Of a stretch of 64,000 bases of DNA, positions 6,735 to 15,817 are shown one piece after another (position 1 is the stretch's first letter; each line of letters begins with the position of its first letter). Made by a program: the position numbers and the translations under genes. The stretch lies in contig NZ_SSNI01000016.1 of the NCBI RefSeq assembly GCF_010015475.1, positions 62,001 to 126,000 on the forward strand. Direction: 5' to 3'. The notes beneath the pieces were generated by a model. That model made no database searches and was not told the origin of the DNA. It was given only the letters and a program-made list of their open reading frames with translations. This DNA comes from Pontibacter pamirensis (GTDB lineage Bacteria; Bacteroidota; Bacteroidia; Cytophagales; Hymenobacteraceae).

Positions 6735-9671
6735 CTAACTCAACAAGCTTTCAATATCGTCTTTTGTCAGGTTTTTGATGATGGTTTCGTCGGTGCTGAT
6801 GAGGTCGGTGACCAGCTTGATTTTCCGGTTCTGAAGCGCCAGTATCTTTTCTTCTACGGTGTCTTTGGTGATGAACTTGTACGTGAATACCGTGTTCTGC
6901 TGCCCGATGCGGTGCGCACGGTCAACAGCCTGCGCTTCTACAGCCGGGTTCCACCAAGGGTCCAGGATAAACACATAGTCGGCGGCAGTGAGGTTAAGGC
7001 CCACACCACCCGCTTTCAGGGAAATCAGGAACACCTGTATGCTTTCGTCATTCTGGAAGCGCTCTACCTGCTCCTGCCGGTTCTTGGTGTTACCGTCTAA
7101 ATAAGCATATACTACCTTCCGCTCGTCCAGCACCTTTCGGATAATCTCAAGGTGCTTTACAAATTGACTGAAAATAAGCACTTTATGCCCTTCACCAAGT
7201 ATACTCTTTGTCATGCGCAGCACCTCCTTCAGCTTTCCGGACTCGCCTTCGTAGCCGGGGTCTGTCATCAGCGGGTGGTTTGCAATCTGGCGCAGTTTTG
7301 TTAAGCCCTGCAGGAGCATAAACTGTGTATTGCCTGGCCCGTGCTCTTCCAGGTTTGTAAGTATCTTGTTGCGGTAGAAGGATTTTGTTTCCTCGTAAGC
7401 ATGCTCCTGCTCCTCCGTCATTTTGCAGATGGTGGTATGCTCTATCTTCTCAGGGAGTTCCTTCGCCACCTGCGATTTATGCCTGCGCAAAATAAACGGC
7501 TTGATAAGCGCGTGCAGCCGGCGTGTTTTATGCTCATCCTTCTCCTTCTCAATCGGCTTCAGAAACTCCTTCCGGAAGAAATGCTGGTTGCCCAATAGGC
7601 CAGGGTTAATAAACGACATCTGCGCCCATAAATCCATCGTGCTGTTTTCTACCGGTGTACCTGTCAGTATAAGCCTGTGCCGTGACTTCAGGGAGCGCAC
7701 TGCTTTAGAGGTGCTGGAATCCGGGTTCTTGATGGCCTGCGACTCATCCAGAATGATATAGTCGAAGTAGTAGGTTTTCAGCAGTTCCGCATCGAGGCGC
7801 ACAATACCATAGGAAGTCAGAATGACATCATAATCCTGAAACTGTTCCACGTTCTTGTCACGGTAGGTGCCGGTATACGTCAGGATGCGCAGGTTTGGCG
7901 TAAACTTCTGCGCCTCATTCAGCCAATTGTATACCAGCGAAGTAGGCATTGCCAGCAGTGAGGCTGACCCGGCGCCGCTTTCTTTACGGTGCTGCAGCAT
8001 CGCCAGCGTCTGCACGGTTTTACCAAGGCCCATATCATCGGCCAGGCAACCACCGAATTTATAGTTCTGCACAAAGTGCAGCCAGTTGTACCCCGCTTTC
8101 TGGTACGGTCGCAGCTCTCCCACAAAGCCTGCCGGCATCGGTTGGTCTTCTATTGCCTCAAACTCCCGCAGCTTCTCCAGCTTCCGCGTCATGGTTACGG
8201 TGGCGAGGTTGCCCTGCTGCAGGTCGTTCACCAGCGCCATATGGTGCTTCTTCAGCGTCAGGTGGTCTTCGCCCTCGGAAAAAGCAAACAGCTCGATATA
8301 CTGCGTAAACCACTCTTCCGGTATCACGGCAACTTGGCCGTTGGGCAGCAGGAACTCGTTATTTTTTGTCAGGATGTGGTTCTTGAGGCGGATAAATGGG
8401 ATTTCAAACTCTCCGAAGCGCACAGTTCCGTAGATATCAAACCAATCGTTTTTTTCGGTGATGCCAACATCCAGCGTTATCTCGCCTATAAAATAATTCT
8501 TCCCGCTTTTCTCCGACTGCCGCACTGTAAAGCCAAGTTCTTCCAACTCTGCCAGGTTGTTGTTCAGCCACGAGAAAGCATCGCTCTTGTCAAGCACCGC
8601 CTGCCCGTTCTTCACCTCCAGGGCACGCTTGTTCAGCTCCTTCACAAAGACTTTCTCATGGTTCAGGTCACGGATGAGCTTGTGGAAGACATACGAATCA
8701 GGGGTCTTCTCCATGCTCACACTGATACGCTTGGCCTCCTGGGTCTGCACCATATAGCCACCGTATTGAAAGGCCAGGTTGAAAACGATCTTCGTATGCT
8801 GACCTGCACGACGCTCTGCTTTGCCATCGCCGTTACTGCCGTTTACCTTTACAGCGGGTGCCTCAGCGGCAGCTATCTCCGAAAACGAGAGGTAGGGGCT
8901 TGGTTCATACTTCTCTGCCCGTATATCGAAGCCTTTGGCATGCACATCAAAAGACTCTACCAGCGGCGCCACAAATTTCTTGTAGTAGTTTTCCTCTACC
9001 GAGCGGGGTACTACAATAAATTTCTTGTTCAGGAAGGGTTGAAGCTTTTTGCCATCCACATCCTTCTCGAAGCTATACACTACATCGTTGAGCATCAGCC
9101 AGGCGGGTTCGTAGCAAATCAGCTCCGCGTTCCGGTACTGGAAATCTAACTTCTGGCCGGCATACTTTATCGTCGGGAAATAATGGGTGTTGTCGGCGTT
9201 GCGCATGAAGTGGAACAGCACCGTGGCTCGCTCCGGGGCAATGTTGATGCGCTTCCAGGTAGGTTCGCCGTCTTTGCCCATGATAAAGGTCATCTTGTTG
9301 CGGAGCAGCTCCAGAATCTTGCCCATGCGCCCCTGAATATAATGGCTGATGGTTTCCTGCAGCGCCTTGTCTCCCTTCTCCGGGTCATAGGTTTTCAGGA
9401 AGAAATCAACAGGTGTCATTCTTTTAGAGGAAAAGCGCTTCAGAACGGCATCCTGCTGCACCTGATCCATAAGTGCGATAAGCTTGAAATCGTCGGCATC
9501 GAGCCGGGAGGCAAACTCATCCGCATTCTTAGCGGAAATATTCTGGTGTTGTAAGGTAAGCTGGCCTTTAGAGTTTACCTGCACCACGAATGATTCGAAC
9601 AGGTACCCCAGGTACTCATGCTCGAAGAGCGAATAAATAACCTGAAAAGGCTGAGTGGTGTAGACTTTCAT
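6735..9671 (-). CDS. SNF2-family DEAD/DEAH-box helicase
   Basis: 978 residues. The N-terminal 500 or so have no catalytic motif and match the accessory region seen in long bacterial SNF2 proteins. The ATPase core follows: Walker A DDMGLGKT (motif I), DESQAIKN in place of DEAH (motif II), LILTGTPVEN (motif III), then the second RecA lobe with VLIFSQF and LKAGGVGLNLT, and motif VI VDRAHRIGQ. These enzymes use ATP to move along duplex DNA and remodel bound proteins such as RNA polymerase; the bacterial role is poorly known. No SWIM zinc motif is visible. The gene appears to be transcribed alone and ends at a good terminator. The call is sure at family level only. Confidence 0.95.
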   Translation of the reverse strand: MKVYTTQPFQVIYSLFEHEYLGYLFESFVVQVNSKGQLTLQHQNISAKNADEFASRLDADDFKLIALMDQVQQDAVLKRFSSKRMTPVDFFLKTYDPEKGDKALQETISHYIQGRMGKILELLRNKMTFIMGKDGEPTWKRINIAPERATVLFHFMRNADNTHYFPTIKYAGQKLDFQYRNAELICYEPAWLMLNDVVYSFEKDVDGKKLQPFLNKKFIVVPRSVEENYYKKFVAPLVESFDVHAKGFDIRAEKYEPSPYLSFSEIAAAEAPAVKVNGSNGDGKAERRAGQHTKIVFNLAFQYGGYMVQTQEAKRISVSMEKTPDSYVFHKLIRDLNHEKVFVKELNKRALEVKNGQAVLDKSDAFSWLNNNLAELEELGFTVRQSEKSGKNYFIGEITLDVGITEKNDWFDIYGTVRFGEFEIPFIRLKNHILTKNNEFLLPNGQVAVIPEEWFTQYIELFAFSEGEDHLTLKKHHMALVNDLQQGNLATVTMTRKLEKLREFEAIEDQPMPAGFVGELRPYQKAGYNWLHFVQNYKFGGCLADDMGLGKTVQTLAMLQHRKESGAGSASLLAMPTSLVYNWLNEAQKFTPNLRILTYTGTYRDKNVEQFQDYDVILTSYGIVRLDAELLKTYYFDYIILDESQAIKNPDSSTSKAVRSLKSRHRLILTGTPVENSTMDLWAQMSFINPGLLGNQHFFRKEFLKPIEKEKDEHKTRRLHALIKPFILRRHKSQVAKELPEKIEHTTICKMTEEQEHAYEETKSFYRNKILTNLEEHGPGNTQFMLLQGLTKLRQIANHPLMTDPGYEGESGKLKEVLRMTKSILGEGHKVLIFSQFVKHLEIIRKVLDERKVVYAYLDGNTKNRQEQVERFQNDESIQVFLISLKAGGVGLNLTAADYVFILDPWWNPAVEAQAVDRAHRIGQQNTVFTYKFITKDTVEEKILALQNRKIKLVTDLISTDETIIKNLTKDDIESLLS

Positions 9672-9893
9672 GCCAAAAACAGTTTTAGGGCTCCGAATTT
9701 AGCCTTTCTACTATTTATTTCCTATCAAAAACATTGTTTTTAGCCTATAACAGGAACGTGAAGGAGTTGGAAGATACAAATAGTGCGTCAGTTTGCCCAA
9801 AGTATGCTCCTTTTGCTCTTGAGCATGTTTAAACTTTATTTTTCTGAGCTGAAAATGTACGCTCTCAGAATTCAACAGCTGCTATTTTAGCTG

Positions 9894-11120
9894 CTAAATG
9901 TTCTCTGTTACTGACATAGCAGCGGCTTTGCGGGCGGGCCGCACCGACACGAGAATTGTAATAACAACGATGGCTATACCTGTCAGTATAAAATCTCTCA
10001 CCTCCATTTTTACCGGATAAGCCTCTACTACCGAGGTAGACATGCCCATACTCACCATACCGAAAGTCTGTTGCAGGTTGCAGATGAGCATGCCGATGGA
10101 TAGCCCGTATGCCGCCCCAATAAAGGCTACCAGGGCACCTTCCATTAAAAAGATGTTTCGGATGGTATTAGCAGTAGCACCCATAGAAGCAAGAATGGCG
10201 ATGTCTTTCTTCTTATCAATCACGAGCATAGAAAGGGAGAAGAAAATATTGAGGGAGGCAATACCCAGTATAAAAGCGAAGGTAATGAACACGAACAGCT
10301 TCTCTACCTTCACGGCGCGCAGCAGGCTGGTGTGTTGCTCATCGCTGTCCTGTATCCTGAAGCTGTCTCCTAATTCCTGCTGTAAAGCGGCTTTTACCTG
10401 ATCTACCCGCGCCCCATCCGCTAATTTTATCTCGATGGCGGTGCGGCGGCGGCCGTATTCCAGCAGCTCCGCAGCAAAATTCAACGGCACAAACACATAA
10501 GAATCGTCGTACTGCCGCTCGATGGCAAAAATGCCTCCGGGCGCTATATCCAGAGCATTGAAGGCTCCTTCGGGGTTAAGCGGGTTAAACCTGGTGTTGC
10601 GGGGATACAGAAACTGCAGCGGCACAAACTTGTTATTCGTCCTGATAGAGAGTTGGTACTGCACACCGCGGCCGATCAAGGCATAATAGGCATCGTTTTG
10701 AATTAGCTGGCTGTGCCCTTCCACCACCGACGAGTCGATTTCGTTCTGCTCAAAAAAGTTCTCACTCACGCCCTTTACCTTCACCACCATCTGGCGATCG
10801 TTGTAGCGCAGCAGGGCATTGTCTTCTATCACCTCCGACACCACCGCGACGCCCGGCATCTGGCGGATGCGGTTCATAAACTCTGTATCGGTCTCAAAAG
10901 ACTTGCCCTCTACTGCCGTAATCTTCAGGTCAGGGTCAAAGCTGGAGTAGATTTCCCGGATAAGGTCTTCCAAGCCATTGAAAACGGAAAGCACGATAAT
11001 TAGCGCAGCCGAACCAACCGCAACGCCAATCATGGCGATGTTGGAGATAATGCTAATGATGTTTCTCTTCTTTCTGGAGAAAAAATATCGCTTCGCTATC
11101 AGAAAAGGAACATTCATCAT
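9894..11120 (-). CDS. FtsX-like ABC transporter permease, LolC/LolE type
   Basis: 408 residues with one TM helix near 25-48, a periplasmic domain of about 220 residues, and three TM helices at the C-terminus (near 272, 320 and 375). This is the MacB/FtsX/LolE layout. The opening (PFLIAKRYFFSRKKRNIISIIS) matches the LolC/E family, which lifts lipoproteins from the inner membrane. No ATPase gene is adjacent, so its LolD-like partner must be elsewhere. It follows the methyltransferase and rbfA on the same strand. Confidence 0.9.
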   Translation of the reverse strand: MMNVPFLIAKRYFFSRKKRNIISIISNIAMIGVAVGSAALIIVLSVFNGLEDLIREIYSSFDPDLKITAVEGKSFETDTEFMNRIRQMPGVAVVSEVIEDNALLRYNDRQMVVKVKGVSENFFEQNEIDSSVVEGHSQLIQNDAYYALIGRGVQYQLSIRTNNKFVPLQFLYPRNTRFNPLNPEGAFNALDIAPGGIFAIERQYDDSYVFVPLNFAAELLEYGRRRTAIEIKLADGARVDQVKAALQQELGDSFRIQDSDEQHTSLLRAVKVEKLFVFITFAFILGIASLNIFFSLSMLVIDKKKDIAILASMGATANTIRNIFLMEGALVAFIGAAYGLSIGMLICNLQQTFGMVSMGMSTSVVEAYPVKMEVRDFILTGIAIVVITILVSVRPARKAAAMSVTENI

Positions 11121-11184
11121 TGATTGCTAATTGTTTATTGCTGATTGTTTGCTAGTTAAACGTTCATTGTTACGCGTGCTGAGA

Positions 11185-11218
11185 CAACAATGAAGCCATT
11201 TAACAATCCAACAATTAC
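11185..11218. repeat. Degenerate AACAAT / AGCCATTTAAC word repeat
   Basis: The gap holds CAACAATGAAGCCATTTAAC followed by AATCCAACAATTAC. The same words recur near 691-728 and 54409-54506. It is noncoding and looks like a dispersed low-complexity repeat. Confidence 0.4.
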
Positions 11219-12028
11219 TTATTTCCAGGCTTTCACAATCAGGCCGGTGCCTGATTTGTGGTTGCCGTTCACGTCCATCCAGTTCAGCACGAGGCATACC
11301 GGGAAGGTAATGAGGTAATAAAAAGGCAAAACCAGGAAGAAAATTTTAGAGACGTTCAGCAGCAGCAGCGGATACTTCATGGACAAACGCCACGATACCT
11401 GGCCTGGCTTGCCGTATGAGTAGCGTGCTTTTACTTTGCTGAACCCCGCCAGTTTTAGCTTATCCTGTATCTCCTGAATATTATACCCGTCGCGCACGTG
11501 CTCTTCTATGAAAGAAGCTTCATCGTCGCCATGCACATCGGAGCCGCCCTGGTCGGATGGCGTGGAGATAACAAGCATACCCCCATGGCGCAGTGAAGAC
11601 TGGAAGTTGCGGAACACCTCCACATCCTCCAGGATATGCTCCATCACGTCTACTGATAAAATAAGGTCGTAGCTTTTAGGCTCCCGGTACTTCACCAAGT
11701 CTGCAATCCGGAACAGCACATTGTGGCGGCCAATGGCACGGATAAAGCAGTTACTGTCGGAAATCTGCTCTTCCTTCACGTCCACTGCCAGTATGCTCCA
11801 CTTGCGGCTCATGCCAGACAGATAATACGTATACTGGCCAAAGCCGGAGCCTGCATCCAGAATATGCTGCTCTTTGTCGCGGCGGCCTTGTGCCCACTCG
11901 CGCAGCTCTTTGTGCACGTGCCAGGTACGCAGCAAAAGCAGGTCTAGGAGCTTGTAAAACACGCGGCGCAGGAAAGGCGTTCTGTTAAACGCGTCGCCCA
12001 GCACCCGCTTTATCGGGTCGTATTGCAT
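11219..12028 (-). CDS. Class I SAM-dependent methyltransferase
   Basis: 269 residues. The SAM-binding glycine motif is HILDAGSGFGQYTYYL near residue 55-70, followed by LAVDVKEE (motif II acid) and DLILSVDVMEHI (motif IV/V). The C-terminal 60 residues contain a hydrophobic stretch (YPLLLLNVSKIFFLVLPFYYLITFPVCLVL, shown here only in outline by position, residues ~220-248) that probably anchors the enzyme to the membrane, suggesting a lipid or lipid-linked substrate. It starts 15 bases after rbfA ends and is probably cotranscribed. The substrate is unknown. Confidence 0.88.
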   Translation of the reverse strand: MQYDPIKRVLGDAFNRTPFLRRVFYKLLDLLLLRTWHVHKELREWAQGRRDKEQHILDAGSGFGQYTYYLSGMSRKWSILAVDVKEEQISDSNCFIRAIGRHNVLFRIADLVKYREPKSYDLILSVDVMEHILEDVEVFRNFQSSLRHGGMLVISTPSDQGGSDVHGDDEASFIEEHVRDGYNIQEIQDKLKLAGFSKVKARYSYGKPGQVSWRLSMKYPLLLLNVSKIFFLVLPFYYLITFPVCLVLNWMDVNGNHKSGTGLIVKAWK

Positions 12029-12043
12029 AAAGGTGATGAGATA

Positions 12044-12433
12044 CTATAAGCCTGGGTATGTTTCCTCGTCATCCTCGGTGGCAGGCGGTATGTCGATGTT
12101 GTCGAACAATTTATCTATGCGGGCTGCATATTCCGCGCTATCGTCCAGAAAGAATGCCAGCTCAGGCACAATTCTTACCTGCTTACCAATGCGCTGGGCC
12201 AGCAGATGACGGACAGTTTTGGTATTGGCGCGCACTTCTAAAAGCAGTGATTCTGCGTTCTGCGCCATCATGACGCTGATAAATACCTTGGCAAGGCCCA
12301 GGTCCGGCGAAACCCGCACCACGCTGACTGATATGAATGCGCCGCCAAAAAGATGCGGCACCTCCCGCTGGAAGATGTCTGCTAATTCTTTCTGAATCAG
12401 GCGCGAAAATTTCTGTTGTCTTTTACTTTCCAT
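12044..12433 (-). CDS. rbfA: Ribosome-binding factor A
   Basis: A KH-fold protein of 129 residues that helps mature the 5' end of 16S rRNA in the 30S subunit. Visible features are the opening ESKRQQKFSRLIQKELADIF, the core SVVRVSPDLGLAKVFISV, and the C-terminal LAFFLDDSAEYAARIDKL. The ATG at 12433 is preferred over an in-frame TTG four codons upstream. It heads a minus-strand group with a methyltransferase and an FtsX-like permease. Confidence 0.95.
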   Translation of the reverse strand: MESKRQQKFSRLIQKELADIFQREVPHLFGGAFISVSVVRVSPDLGLAKVFISVMMAQNAESLLLEVRANTKTVRHLLAQRIGKQVRIVPELAFFLDDSAEYAARIDKLFDNIDIPPATEDDEETYPGL

Positions 12434-12635
12434 ATGAAGCTGCAAATATCATATTAATTTCGCATTTTTACCCCAAAAGCGCCTTACTCATTTCAGGTTT
12501 AGGGCTTTTGCATTGTTTTGGGACGAAAACAATGGCCGGCCAGGCTTTAGAGAAGCTGAGCATCCGCTTGTGTTTTCTAAAGCTTAACCGGTCTCTCTTG
12601 TCCTTTATTGTAGTTTCTTCTAACTGTGTCTTTAC

Positions 12636-14039
12636 TTGATTAGTTACTTCCGAAGCATACTGCCTTCCCGACTGATCCTGTTGGTTTTGCTTTTTCTTGC
12701 TGTTCAGCTTCCGCTCATTTTATGGAATATATCTGCCACTGCACCTGAGCTACTGCACATGCTGGTGGGGGAGCGCATGTCCGACGGCTTTAGTATGTAC
12801 CGCGACATATATGACAACACGGCCCCGGTCTCTGCGCTGGTGTTCTGGGCTTTGGACGCGCTGGCGGGTCGGTCTTTTCTGGCTTACCGGCTCACGGCGA
12901 TGGGTTTGCTGCTGCTGCAGGCCCTGCTACTGAACATTACGCTTAACCGCCATAACGTGTATGACACCAAAAATTACCTGCCCGCGCTGCTGTACCTGAT
13001 GCTGGGGAGCCTTTCATTCGAGTTCAACATGCTCACGCCGCTGCTCATCGGCAACACCTTTATCATCCTGTCGCTGCCGTACATTATTACCCTGTCGCGG
13101 GAGGGGTTCGACAATAACCGCTTGTTTGTGGGTGGGTTTATGCTGGGCCTGGCTGCCATGAGCTACCTGCCCCTGGCCCTGTTCCTGCTGATAGGCGTGT
13201 TTGCCGTTATCTTTTTTGCCTCCAGCACCTTTAGGAGCATGCTGCTGATGTTGTGCGGCTTTGTTTTTCCGTATGCTGTCCTGCTCACCTACTACCTCTA
13301 CACTAATACCACACAGGAGTTTATAGAACTGCACCTGCTGCGCCCCTGGCAACTGCAGGTAAATTTCCTGCGTCCGCCAGCCGACGTAGCAAAGCTGATG
13401 GCCATACCAGCCGTAGTGCTTTTGCTCTCGCTATTGAGCTCAGCTTCTCTGCCACAGCGCCTCGTTTTCCAGGACAAGTTTAAGCAGTTGATGTGGGTGT
13501 GGCTGTTCACCAGCTTTGTAGTCATCTTCACAAGAGACGAGATTTCGATAGCTACCTTTATCCTGTTGCTGCCGCCAATAGCCTACTTCAGCGAATTCTT
13601 CTTTACCTCAAACCGCAAGATGTGGCAGCTGAATTTTGTTATTCTGTTGGTGATTGGCTGTATGCTGGTGCTACGCTACAGGCACATGCTCCACATCAAC
13701 AGGTTTCTGCTGCTGGACGAGTCGCCGCTGCTGTTGCCCGAAGAGCCTGACCTGCCGATGCAACAGGCTACTGTGCTGGTATTAGGCAAAGATGTCAGCT
13801 ACTATACACAGAACAAGCCTGTAACACCCTACCTGAACTGGAACCTGGCCCAACGCCACTTCGGACGGTTGAACGAGTATCAGGCTGTGTTTGAGATACA
13901 CCAGAACCTCAGCCGGGAAATGCCTGCTTATATTGTAGATAAAGCGAACCTGATGCCGGAACTGAGCTATAAGCTGCCGCGTATTTTTGGGAGGTACAGT
14001 GCCACCAGCACTGCAGGGGTGTATGAGCTGTCTAAATAA
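12636..14039 (+). CDS. Polytopic membrane protein, GT-C glycosyltransferase-like
   Basis: 467 residues with about ten hydrophobic helices over the first 350 and a soluble C-terminal domain of about 110. The first periplasmic loop has GERMSDGFSMYRDIYDNTAP, which resembles the acidic loop of GT-C enzymes using polyprenyl-linked sugars. The start is a TTG at 12636; the first in-frame ATG is 41 codons later, inside the loop, so the TTG keeps helix 1 intact. The gene is convergent with rpiB and has no operon partner. Family membership is inferred from layout and this one motif. Confidence 0.75.
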   Translation: MISYFRSILPSRLILLVLLFLAVQLPLILWNISATAPELLHMLVGERMSDGFSMYRDIYDNTAPVSALVFWALDALAGRSFLAYRLTAMGLLLLQALLLNITLNRHNVYDTKNYLPALLYLMLGSLSFEFNMLTPLLIGNTFIILSLPYIITLSREGFDNNRLFVGGFMLGLAAMSYLPLALFLLIGVFAVIFFASSTFRSMLLMLCGFVFPYAVLLTYYLYTNTTQEFIELHLLRPWQLQVNFLRPPADVAKLMAIPAVVLLLSLLSSASLPQRLVFQDKFKQLMWVWLFTSFVVIFTRDEISIATFILLLPPIAYFSEFFFTSNRKMWQLNFVILLVIGCMLVLRYRHMLHINRFLLLDESPLLLPEEPDLPMQQATVLVLGKDVSYYTQNKPVTPYLNWNLAQRHFGRLNEYQAVFEIHQNLSREMPAYIVDKANLMPELSYKLPRIFGRYSATSTAGVYELSK

Positions 14040-14431
14040 AGCTGATTCTTTTTTGAGCCTCTTTTCAAGATAATACCGCTTTTCCTGAACTGTTTGCCAT
14101 AGCTTCTCAAGAAATTTCTGAGCCAGGAGCCTCTGAGTATGATTGATGCTGTCTAAGCTACCGTTGAAATGGCTTATCCAGCGGCATCTCACTTACAGTT
14201 TCATTGTTTCTCTCTGAGCTCTCAAGGCCGAGAGGCCTCGTCTTTGGGCATCGCGCTGTGTATATTTCCTGCCTATCGGCTGCCACTAGCGTGGCACCGG
14301 AAATTTAAAAGGCGCTCAACCCAAAGACTGGAAACTCCTTCACTTCGTGCTGAAGAATAGAAAACATGATAAATTATCTGAAAGGAGCTTCTTCTCACTT
14401 GGTATAACAGAACATAAAGCTTCCGCTTTGC
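14040..14431. other. Noncoding gap with small hairpins, possible dispersed element
   Basis: No credible gene lies here. The region contains AGGCC-GAGA-GGCCT (14225-14238) and TGCCAC-TAGC-GTGGCA (14281-14296), both short perfect hairpins, and its middle part is richer in GC than most gaps in the window. Short frames on both strands have no start context or family resemblance. It may be a dispersed repeat or a structured RNA remnant. Confidence 0.35.
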
Positions 14432-14472
14432 CAAAAACAAAAGGGCGCTGCACATATAAAGATGCAGCGCCC
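14432..14472 (-). terminator. Terminator of the glyA-tatC-rpiB group
   Basis: The perfect 10-bp stem GGGCGCTGCA / TGCAGCGCCC (14443-14452 and 14463-14472) is followed on the minus strand by TTTTGTTTTTG. It lies about 20 bases past the rpiB stop. Confidence 0.85.
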
Positions 14473-14492
14473 ACTTATTAAAAAAGGCAGCC

Positions 14493-14930
14493 TTAGCAGG
14501 CTGTGATTTTGTCTACGCGGGTCTGGTGGCGGCCACCTTCGAAACCAGTTGAAAGGAAAACTTTCACCATTTCGCGTGCCACATCCTCCGACACAAAACG
14601 GGCTGGTATACACAGCACATTGGCGTTGTTATGCTCCCGCGCCAGCTTAGCCAACTCAGGCTTCCAGCACAGCGCTGCACGTATGTCGTGGTGTTTGTTG
14701 GCCGTGATGGCCACACCGTTGCCACTGCCACAGATCAGGATACCGAAGTCAGCCTCCTCGTTCTCCACCGCTTTTGCAAGCGGGTGCACATGGTCCGGGT
14801 AATCTACGGAAGCGTCAGACTGAGGGCCAAAGTCCTGTATTTGATGGCCAAGCGTTTCCAGTACAGCTTTTACCATACTTTTATAGGTATAGCCGGCATG
14901 GTCTCCGCCTATTGCAATGTTCAGTGCCAT
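14493..14930 (-). CDS. rpiB: Ribose-5-phosphate isomerase B
   Basis: Interconverts ribose 5-phosphate and ribulose 5-phosphate in the non-oxidative pentose phosphate pathway. It has 145 residues, the usual RpiB length. D10 and H11 (IGGDHAG), the catalytic Cys C67 (ILICGSGNGVAITANK) and H100 (EHNNANVL) are all in place. The start codon overlaps the tatC stop by one base (TAATG), so the two are translationally coupled. It is the last gene of the group. Confidence 0.96.
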   Translation of the reverse strand: MALNIAIGGDHAGYTYKSMVKAVLETLGHQIQDFGPQSDASVDYPDHVHPLAKAVENEEADFGILICGSGNGVAITANKHHDIRAALCWKPELAKLAREHNNANVLCIPARFVSEDVAREMVKVFLSTGFEGGRHQTRVDKITAC

Positions 14931-15793
14931 TATATTGTATTGTTTTCGTTCAGGTTCTTCAAATCTCTTTTACGGATTGACTGCGAGATGTTTATGCTTA
15001 CCTCGTACAACAGCATCAGCGGCATCGAGATCAGCAGTTGGCTGATAACATCCGGAGGCGTAATGATAGCCCCTATAATCAATATTACTACAAAAGCATG
15101 GCGGCGGTAGAGTTTCATTGTCTCAGCCGTTATCAGCCCTGCCTTGGTCAGGAAGTATACGATGACGGGCATCTCAAACATAAAGGCACAGGCCAGGCAC
15201 AGCGTGGTGAGGGTGGAGATATAAGATGAGAGGTCAAACTCATTTATAATTGTCGGGTCTACCTGGTAGCTAGCTAAAAAGTTAATGGAGATAGGCGACA
15301 CCACATAGTAACCAAACAGCAAGCCCATCACAAACAGGATAGACACAAAAAATACTGCTCCCTGCGAGTTTTTCTGCTCCTGCGGATACAGGCCCGGCTT
15401 CACGAAGCGCCAGATTTCCCAGAAGGCGTAAGGGAAGGCACAGGCCAGGCCCAGTATGGCAGATACGAGCAGGTGCATGGTGAACTGTCCGCTCATCTGC
15501 CGGCTTTGGATGGTGAACCCCATCTCCGTGATACAAAGCACATCAGAGCCAATTCTCTGCCCTATGTCGCACATTACCCGGTAACTCAGGAAATCTGTGC
15601 GGGAGGGAGCCAGAATGATATCATGGAACACAAAGCTTTTTGCTAAAAAAGCAATGGTTCCGAATATAAGGATAGAAGCTAAAGCCCGGATAAGGTGCCA
15701 TCTCAGTTCCTCGAGATGGTCCACAAACGACATCTCCTGCGACTGCTCTTCTCCTTGCTGCTCTTCCCCTATCTGTGGTTGATCCATCATCAC
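14930..15793 (-). CDS. tatC: Twin-arginine translocase subunit TatC
   Basis: The inner-membrane receptor for folded proteins carrying a twin-arginine signal. It has 287 residues with six TM helices. The N-terminal TatC signature SFVDHLEELRWHLIRA is at about residue 22-37, and FPYAFWEIWRFVKPGLYPQEQ is the conserved loop after TM2. The first 20 residues are a Gln/Glu-rich tail. It sits 24 bases after glyA and overlaps rpiB by one base. No tatA is adjacent. Confidence 0.96.
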   Translation of the reverse strand: MMMDQPQIGEEQQGEEQSQEMSFVDHLEELRWHLIRALASILIFGTIAFLAKSFVFHDIILAPSRTDFLSYRVMCDIGQRIGSDVLCITEMGFTIQSRQMSGQFTMHLLVSAILGLACAFPYAFWEIWRFVKPGLYPQEQKNSQGAVFFVSILFVMGLLFGYYVVSPISINFLASYQVDPTIINEFDLSSYISTLTTLCLACAFMFEMPVIVYFLTKAGLITAETMKLYRRHAFVVILIIGAIITPPDVISQLLISMPLMLLYEVSINISQSIRKRDLKNLNENNTI

Positions 15794-15817
15794 AATTGTG
15801 GCCCCTGTTCTATAGTG

